Part shown: positions 59,146-64,000 of the stretch, piece after piece
How the letters are laid out: every line of letters starts with the position of its first letter
Numbering within the stretch: the stretch's first letter is position 1
Assembly (NCBI GenBank): GCA_017442365.1
Contig: JAFRZW010000003.1
Coordinates: 1 to 64,000 of the forward strand
Length of the DNA: 64,000 nucleotides
Source of the DNA: Rikenellaceae bacterium
GTDB taxonomy: Bacteria; Bacteroidota; Bacteroidia; Bacteroidales; Rikenellaceae
Direction: 5' to 3'
Notes under the pieces: model-generated
Seen by the model: only the letters and a program-made list of their open reading frames with translations
Told to the model about the DNA's origin: nothing
The model's database searches: none
Program-made: the position numbers and the translations under genes

Positions 59146-60357
59146 ATGAAACTTCGTAATCTGATCACCACTGCGATGGCCGTTGCCCTCGCAATCACAT
59201 CGATAATGCCCGCCGAGGCTTGTACGTCGGCCGTCATTTCGGGCCGTGCCACCAAATCGGGTCGTCCTCTGTTGTGGAAACACCGCGACACGGGCACCGA
59301 GTGGAACCACATCGAGCACTTCAAGGGCGAGAAATATGCCTTCCAAGCGCTGGTAAATTCGAAAGACGAGAGCCGCAAAGAGGCGTGGGCAGGTGCCAAC
59401 GAGAAGGGCTTCGCCATTATGAACACCGCCTCGTACAATATGAAACCCGACTCGCTCAAATATCTGCCCGAAAACGAGGGTATCGTAATGAAGGCGGCAT
59501 TGGGCGTCTGCGCTACGGTCGATGAATTTGAGGAGTTTATCAAAAATATGCCCCTGCCCCGCGCTTTGGAGACCAACTTTGGCGTGATCGACGCCGAGGG
59601 TGGCGCGGCCTATTTCGAGGTTTGGGACTATGGCTACACCAAATTCGACGTGAACGATGTTGCGCTCGCTCCCAACGGATATATCATTCGCTCGAACTAC
59701 TCGTTCTCGGGCGTGCAGGACGACGGTATGGGCTACATTCGCTACCAAAATGCTGAGTATCTGATTCATCGCGGTTACGCTGCGGGCGAGTTGTCGGCCG
59801 AGTGGATCTTTGCCAACCCCTCGCGTTCGTTCTTCAACGCCATTCTCGATAGCGATCTGATGACCGAAGGCGGTCGTCCCGAAAGCGGCTGGGCAATCGA
59901 CCAGGACTACATTCCGCGTAAGTCGTCGAGCGCCTCGGTGGTAGTCGAGGGCGTTGTTGCCGGCTCAAACCCCGACGCAACGACCATTTGGACCGTGCTG
60001 GGCTATCCCCCGTGCAGCTATGCAGTGGCATCGTGGGTGAAGGCGGGCGACAAGATCGCTGCTCCGATCGCAGTAGATTCGGAGGGCACCGCTCCCGTCA
60101 ATCGTATGGCTGTGGCTTTGAAGCGTAAGGTCTTCCCCGTTACGCGCGGCAACGGCAGCAAATATATGCGTACCGACGTAATTGCCAAGGCAGTAGACGC
60201 ACTGCGTCCCTACGAGCAGCAGTCGATTGCAACGGCAGCTGAGGTGCGCGACGCGATTGCCAAAGAGGGCTTCTCGATGAAGAAAATCGAGGCATACAAC
60301 AATGCTGTAAAGACGATGATGCCCGACGAAAAGTGGATCGTGTTGCAGGTAAAATAG
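59146..60357 (+). CDS. Exported Ntn-type hydrolase (C45/C69-like)
   Basis: A 403-residue exported protein with the fold of N-terminal-nucleophile amide hydrolases (isopenicillin acyltransferase/dipeptidase-like group). The signal peptide ends in PAEA and the next residue is Cys26 (ACTSAVIS), so signal cleavage itself would expose the catalytic cysteine. RPLLWKHRDTG and GANEKGFAIMNTASYN are typical of the fold. It may act on bile-acid-like, lipid or peptide amides; no substrate can be given. It is a single gene. Confidence 0.85.
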   Translation: MKLRNLITTAMAVALAITSIMPAEACTSAVISGRATKSGRPLLWKHRDTGTEWNHIEHFKGEKYAFQALVNSKDESRKEAWAGANEKGFAIMNTASYNMKPDSLKYLPENEGIVMKAALGVCATVDEFEEFIKNMPLPRALETNFGVIDAEGGAAYFEVWDYGYTKFDVNDVALAPNGYIIRSNYSFSGVQDDGMGYIRYQNAEYLIHRGYAAGELSAEWIFANPSRSFFNAILDSDLMTEGGRPESGWAIDQDYIPRKSSSASVVVEGVVAGSNPDATTIWTVLGYPPCSYAVASWVKAGDKIAAPIAVDSEGTAPVNRMAVALKRKVFPVTRGNGSKYMRTDVIAKAVDALRPYEQQSIATAAEVRDAIAKEGFSMKKIEAYNNAVKTMMPDEKWIVLQVK

Positions 60358-60417
60358 CGCGTAGAGAGGCCTCGGCGATTGTTTGAGGCCTCTTTATCGA
60401 AAAAATTATCATAAAAT

Positions 60418-60449
60418 TTTGGTGGAACGAAAAATAGTTCTTACCTTTG
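60418..60449 (+). promoter_or_regulatory. Promoter of tRNA-His
   Basis: TTTG (60418-60421) and TACCTTTG (60442-60449), 20 bases apart. Confidence 0.75.
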
Positions 60450-60481
60450 CACACCGTTCGAGAGAACCTCGGACTTAAATG

Positions 60482-60558
60482 GTGGATGTAGCTCAGTCGG
60501 TTAGAGCACTGGATTGTGGTTCCAGGTGTCGTGGGTTCGAGTCCCATCTTCCACCCCA
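60482..60558 (+). tRNA. tRNA-His (GTG)
   Basis: Cloverleaf with anticodon GTG in CTGGATT-GTG-GTTCCAG. A G at 60481 can serve as the extra 5' G of tRNA-His, pairing with C73, and the CCA end is encoded. The acceptor stem has one T-T mismatch. Confidence 0.97.
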
Positions 60559-60565
60559 ACGATTG

Positions 60566-60597
60566 AAGCCTTGCCTGTGAGCAAGGCTTTTTTTATT
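60566..60597 (+). terminator. Terminator of tRNA-His
   Basis: AGCCTTGC and GCAAGGCT stem followed by seven T. Confidence 0.88.
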
Positions 60598-60705
60598 TGA
60601 CACCCCGCATTGGCAAATTTCTTGTATAATTTCCACTTATATACTCATCGAAAAATATAATCGCAGATTTATACACAAAGTGGTATCAATTCCGATTTTT
60701 ATGCT

Positions 60706-60713
60706 TATCTTTG
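60706..60713 (+). promoter_or_regulatory. -7 box of the ferritin gene
   Basis: TATCTTTG, exact match, 49 bases before the ATG. The rest of the spacer after the tRNA terminator is AT-rich and empty. Confidence 0.6.
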
Positions 60714-60762
60714 CAATACAGAAAAACAAACAAGAAGTTAAACAATTAAAAAGTATAAAGCT

Positions 60763-61287
60763 ATGTTAAGTCAGAAATTACAGGACGCTATCAATGCGCA
60801 AATCAATGCCGAGTTGTGGTCGGCTTATCTCTACTTGTCGATGTCGATGGACGCTGCCGACAAGGGTCTGAAAGGTGTTGCTAACTGGTTCTACGTGCAG
60901 TGGAAGGAGGAGCAGGATCACGCTCAGATCTTCATCAACTATCTCCAATCGCGTGATGCACGTGTAGTGCTCGCCCCCATCGCCGAGGTACAGACCGAGT
61001 GGGATTCGGTGCTGGCAATGTACGAGGATACCCTCAAACACGAGAAGGTTGTTACCTCGCTGATCAACAACCTCGCTAACCTCGCAGCCGAGGAGCGCGA
61101 CCACGCAACCGCAAATATGCTCATCTGGTTCGTTGATGAGCAGATCGAGGAGGAGGAGAGCGCACGCGACATCATCGATCAGCTGAACTTGATCGAGGGC
61201 AACAAACTCGGTTTGTATATGCTCGACAAGGAGTTCCAGACTCGTACCTACACTCAGGCATCGCCTTTGACAACCGCGGCTGAGTAA
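60763..61287 (+). CDS. ftnA: Non-haem ferritin
   Basis: A 174-residue ferritin that stores iron as ferric mineral in a 24-subunit shell. The ferroxidase ligands fall at the expected positions: Glu17, Glu50, His53, Glu94, Gln127 and Glu130. The EEQDHAQIF motif and the length match FtnA. It is a single gene with promoter and terminator. Confidence 0.96.
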   Translation: MLSQKLQDAINAQINAELWSAYLYLSMSMDAADKGLKGVANWFYVQWKEEQDHAQIFINYLQSRDARVVLAPIAEVQTEWDSVLAMYEDTLKHEKVVTSLINNLANLAAEERDHATANMLIWFVDEQIEEEESARDIIDQLNLIEGNKLGLYMLDKEFQTRTYTQASPLTTAAE

Positions 61288-61330
61288 CTCTCGGTGTGAT
61301 TGCGGGTCAGACCGCTCACACGCCACAAAC

Positions 61331-61370
61331 AAACCCGCCTATCTCGCTGAGATAGGCGGGTTTAATTTTC
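61331..61370. terminator. Bidirectional terminator
   Basis: AAACCCGCCTATCTC and GAGATAGGCGGGTTT form a 15-base perfect stem between convergent ferritin and galM. Confidence 0.9.
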
Positions 61371-61384
61371 AACACTGAGGTTAA

Positions 61385-62431
61385 TTAACGCACCGAAAAT
61401 GTGAACGATATCGTGCGGTCGTAACGCTCGCCGCGACGAAGTACCGACGTGGGGAACGACGGGTGGTTGGGAGCATCGGGAAAGTTCTGGCACTCGATCG
61501 CAACACCCGCATAGTCGTGATACTTATACGCACCTTTACCCATCGGGCTATCATCGAGCCAATTACCCGTATATACCTGAACAGCAGGCTGATCGGTCGC
61601 AACCGTCATCACACGTCCCGACTTGGGGTCGTACAACTCGGCAGCGCGACGCAGTTCACTCTCTGCGCCGTCAATCACCCAACAGTTGTCGTATCCCTTG
61701 CCATAGCGCAGCGCATCGAAATCCGCCTCGATACGGCTGCCAATGACCTGTGGCATAGTGAAATCCATCGGAGTTCCTGCCACCGCTTGGAGCTCGCCCG
61801 TAGGTACCAACGACGGATCGGTCGGCAACCAGCGCGACGCCCACAAACGCAAATGATGGTCGAGTGCCGAGCCCGTGTCGTGTCCCGACAGGTTCCAATA
61901 TGCGTGGTTGGTCAGATTGAGGACTGTCGCGCCATCGGTCGTTGCCGAAATATTGAGCATCAGGCAGTTATCATCGTTCCACGTATATTTTGCCACCACG
62001 TCCAATACCGACGGAAAACCTGCGTGTCCATCAGCGCTATGCAGACAAAACACCACACTCTCGCCCTCGATCGAGGCTGTCCAAAGCTGATTTGCAAAGC
62101 CATCGGGACCACCGTGCAGATGATTCGGGCCACAATTAACGGGCACCTCATACGCTACGCCATCGAGCGTAAATCGACCTGCCGCGATACGATTGGCGTA
62201 TCGACCGGGGATCTTGCCCATACAGGGACCATCGCCCACATAGTTGCGCGGATCGTCGTACCCGAGCAACACATCGGCCATTGCCCCCTCGCGATCGGGC
62301 ACTACTACCGAGGTGATACCCGCGCCCACGTTACACAATTCAACATAAGCCCCCTCGGCGTTGGTCATTCGGAAACGACGCAGCGTACCCTCCGCACACT
62401 CAATCGCCGACAACTCTTCGATTCTTGTCAT
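61385..62431 (-). CDS. galM: Aldose 1-epimerase (galactose mutarotase)
   Basis: A 348-residue GalM-type enzyme that interconverts alpha and beta anomers of galactose or glucose. Family motifs are GPCMGKIPGRYANRIAAGRF, NHLHGGPDGF, the NLTNHAYWNLSGHD catalytic His region and the VYTGNW and FPDAPNHPSFP segments with the catalytic Glu nearby. An alternative start seven codons upstream (62452) exists. It is the last gene of a four-gene minus-strand unit. Confidence 0.94.
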   Translation of the reverse strand: MTRIEELSAIECAEGTLRRFRMTNAEGAYVELCNVGAGITSVVVPDREGAMADVLLGYDDPRNYVGDGPCMGKIPGRYANRIAAGRFTLDGVAYEVPVNCGPNHLHGGPDGFANQLWTASIEGESVVFCLHSADGHAGFPSVLDVVAKYTWNDDNCLMLNISATTDGATVLNLTNHAYWNLSGHDTGSALDHHLRLWASRWLPTDPSLVPTGELQAVAGTPMDFTMPQVIGSRIEADFDALRYGKGYDNCWVIDGAESELRRAAELYDPKSGRVMTVATDQPAVQVYTGNWLDDSPMGKGAYKYHDYAGVAIECQNFPDAPNHPSFPTSVLRRGERYDRTISFTFSVR

Positions 62432-62456
62432 AACAAATTCGTTCTCAAACAATTAC

Positions 62457-62873
62457 TTATTTTTCGCAAGCATACTCAGTCGGTGCAACGGTCAGCTCCA
62501 TCAACAATTTGCCCGACGGATTGAAATAGCAATATTGCAACTCGACGCCAAGCCTACCGAGAGCCTCCGACCCTTTCTCCTCGCGGATACGGTCAGGCAA
62601 CGTCGCACGCATATACTCCTCCATATCAGCGCGTTCGGCTACCGAAAGCGAATCTATCGAAAGCGTGTAATGATAGCGTAGCGTTGCAGGCAGTTGATAC
62701 GATGCCGAATCGAGGCGCGTAATCTCGTCCACCTCGATCGGCGTCAGCGCATTGACTGACTCGACCGTAACGCGCAACACGTCCTCGGTCGAGGGCTGAG
62801 CTCCGCACCCCGACAAACCAAGTGCAACGCACACGGCCCACGCCGCACAAACGATTACTCTTCTGATCGTCAT
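62457..62873 (-). CDS. Small lipoprotein of unknown function
   Basis: A 138-residue lipoprotein with signal ending LGLSGC (Cys24). The rest contains no motif that I recognise. It begins four bases after the DUF3127 stop and ends 25 bases before the galM start. The shorter start (62873) is used because the longer frame has no signal peptide at its start and runs into the DUF3127 gene. Confidence 0.78.
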   Translation of the reverse strand: MTIRRVIVCAAWAVCVALGLSGCGAQPSTEDVLRVTVESVNALTPIEVDEITRLDSASYQLPATLRYHYTLSIDSLSVAERADMEEYMRATLPDRIREEKGSEALGRLGVELQYCYFNPSGKLLMELTVAPTEYACEK

Positions 62874-62877
62874 TGCA

Positions 62878-63249
62878 TTAGAACGGCAGGTCGTCAAACT
62901 GATCGCCACCTGCCGGCATTGCCGGTTCAGTCGTTTCGAACGGGGGCAGATCGGGAATGGGCGCTGCTGCGGGCTGCTCGGGCTGTACCTTTTGGATACG
63001 CCAAGCACGCACGTCGGTATACCAACGACCGTTATACTCGCGCGACTCGATATTGCACGACAAATTCACCTTCTCGCCCACTTGCAACGTCGCTGCATCC
63101 TGCACGCGATCGCCAAAGAACGTTACGCACACCTTGCGCGAAAACTCATCAGGCTGCTCGAAAATCACCTCTTGCTTCTGCCACTGACCACGAGCCGACG
63201 TACCCGACTGCTGCGGCATAATGCGATAAACTACACCTACAAATTCCAT
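62878..63249 (-). CDS. DUF3127 protein with an SSB-like C-terminal tip
   Basis: A 123-residue protein of the DUF3127 family, which by its pattern is a single OB-fold (about 1-88: KQEVIFEQPDEFSRKVCVTFFGD, then LQVGEKVNLSCNIESREYNGRWYTDVRAWRI). A Pro/Ala-rich linker leads to the end FDDLPF. This tip is like that of single-strand DNA-binding protein, whose end (DDDIPF) recruits repair enzymes. It lies between cyclophilin and lipoprotein genes with spacings of six and four bases. Confidence 0.85.
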   Translation of the reverse strand: MEFVGVVYRIMPQQSGTSARGQWQKQEVIFEQPDEFSRKVCVTFFGDRVQDAATLQVGEKVNLSCNIESREYNGRWYTDVRAWRIQKVQPEQPAAAPIPDLPPFETTEPAMPAGGDQFDDLPF

Positions 63250-63255
63250 AACTTA

Positions 63256-63693
63256 TTACTCTTCAACGATTTGAATACTCAAAATCAGATCACCTGCACG
63301 CAGATCGTCCAACACATCAAGACCCTCAACGACCTTACCGAAAGCCGTATGCACACCGTCCAAGTGCTGGGTATTCTGACGGTTGTGGCAGATGAAGAAC
63401 TGCGAACCACCCGTATTGCGACCGCGGTGAGCCATCGACAGCACACCTCGATCGTGATACTGACGCTCGGCCGACGTCTCGCACGGAATGGTGTAACCCG
63501 GGCCTCCCGTACCATCGCCAAACGGGCAACCGCCCTGAACCACAAAATCGGGAATCACGCGGTGGAACGTCAGACCATCATAGAAACGTTTCTCGGCCAA
63601 CGTGCAGAAGTTCTCGACCGTGATCGGGGTCTCCTTCTCGTACAACTCGGCCTTCATATCACCCTTTTCGGTGCTTATCAGTGCATATTTCAT
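63256..63693 (-). CDS. Cyclophilin-type peptidyl-prolyl isomerase
   Basis: A 145-residue cytoplasmic cyclophilin that speeds up cis-trans proline isomerisation. The active-site segments are [18 protein letters not shown] and [13 protein letters not shown]. The start at 63693 follows a minus-strand -7 box (63722-63729); the longer frame (63918) overlaps radC. It is the first gene of the four-gene unit ending with galM. Confidence 0.95.
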   Translation of the reverse strand: MKYALISTEKGDMKAELYEKETPITVENFCTLAEKRFYDGLTFHRVIPDFVVQGGCPFGDGTGGPGYTIPCETSAERQYHDRGVLSMAHRGRNTGGSQFFICHNRQNTQHLDGVHTAFGKVVEGLDVLDDLRAGDLILSIQIVEE

Positions 63694-63721
63694 TGTCGTA
63701 AAATGTTTATTGGTAATCACA

Positions 63722-63729
63722 CAAAGGTA
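63722..63729 (-). promoter_or_regulatory. -7 box of the cyclophilin operon
   Basis: TACCTTTG on the minus strand, exact match. Confidence 0.6.
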
Positions 63730-63822
63730 CAAAATTATCGCTAACCGCGAAATCGTTTCTCGCGGAAAATGGGATAACTTATACGATTTTTTGTGATATT
63801 TTCGTGCTCGTCGTCCGACGCT

Positions 63823-64000
63823 CTTACAAGCGTCCCTGCGCCGCATAGCTGAAATGCGACCCGCGAGCAATGATGATATGGTCCAGCAGTCGGATATCGA
63901 ACAGCGCCGCTGCCTCACGCAGACGCTCCGTTACGCGGTCGTCCTCCGCACTCGGCTGAGCCGATCCCGACGGGTGGTTATGGACAACTATGATCTGAGG
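63823..64000 (-). CDS. radC: RadC/JAB-domain protein, C-terminal part only
   Basis: The reading frame enters from the right edge of the window, so only about the last 58 residues are present. They show VVHNHPSG (the metal-binding JAB motif) followed by [21 protein letters not shown] and a short end (FSYAAQGRL), which is how RadC/YicR proteins end. The cellular role of RadC is not settled. The stop codon lies 93 bases before the cyclophilin -7 box. Confidence 0.85.

Overview
The window is chromosomal DNA from a Bacteroidota gut-type bacterium, most likely Rikenellaceae/Alistipes. The evidence is a SusC/SusD pair, many Bacteroidota-only families (DUF4254 beside a GT9 glycosyltransferase, DUF3127, the Bacteroidota omega subunit), repeated -7 boxes of the Bacteroidota type (TAnnTTTG) before most genes, and an alpha-oxoamine synthase resembling the cysteate acyltransferases of sulfonolipid makers. 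Genus is an inference. I see no rRNA, phage, insertion sequence, plasmid or CRISPR locus; most of the window looks like core genome.

Layout. 0-5.3 kb: a probably highly expressed SusC/SusD nutrient-uptake pair. 5.3-10.9 kb: a structured intergenic stretch, a YqaA-type membrane protein, a ROK-family sugar kinase-like gene, a LysM glucosaminidase, and DUF4254 plus GT9. 10.9-16.3 kb: a three-gene RND efflux operon. 16.3-17.4 kb: a divergent pair of tRNA-Pro proofreading enzymes (YbaK and ProXp-ala types). 17.5-27.4 kb: MntP, tRNA-Asn, DUF1573, NfnA/NfnB, a plugless outer-membrane barrel with a 993-residue TPR partner, and OsmC. 27.4-33.8 kb: purT and purM, with YqhD and DJ-1 carbonyl-stress proteins, a small orphan gene, two small lipoproteins and RidA. 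33.8-40 kb: a protein with three HSH motifs with a TonB receptor, ruvB, an ECF sigma factor followed by a 40-residue acidic ORF, and an aminotransferase. 40-50 kb: trmH-rsgA-cvpA, a GH2 protein that seems to have lost its catalytic residues, ispG-wbqC, recG and envelope proteins. 50-64 kb: an amidase and PHP protein, rpoZ-bamD, the alpha-oxoamine synthase, GDPD, a drug/metabolite transporter, an Ntn hydrolase, tRNA-His, ferritin, and an operon of cyclophilin, DUF3127, lipoprotein and galM, ending in a partial radC.

Most striking are: (1) the GH2 protein with both catalytic glutamates and several other active-site residues replaced; (2) dispersed arrays of AT-rich heptamers (TTCACAA and TTTTGAA types) at seven sites, one containing a start codon and two forming a 27-bp inverted repeat; (3) the acidic mini-ORF behind the ECF sigma factor; (4) clean palindromes at the osmC and yqhD promoters; (5) an intrinsic terminator ending eight bases before the efflux operon's start codon.
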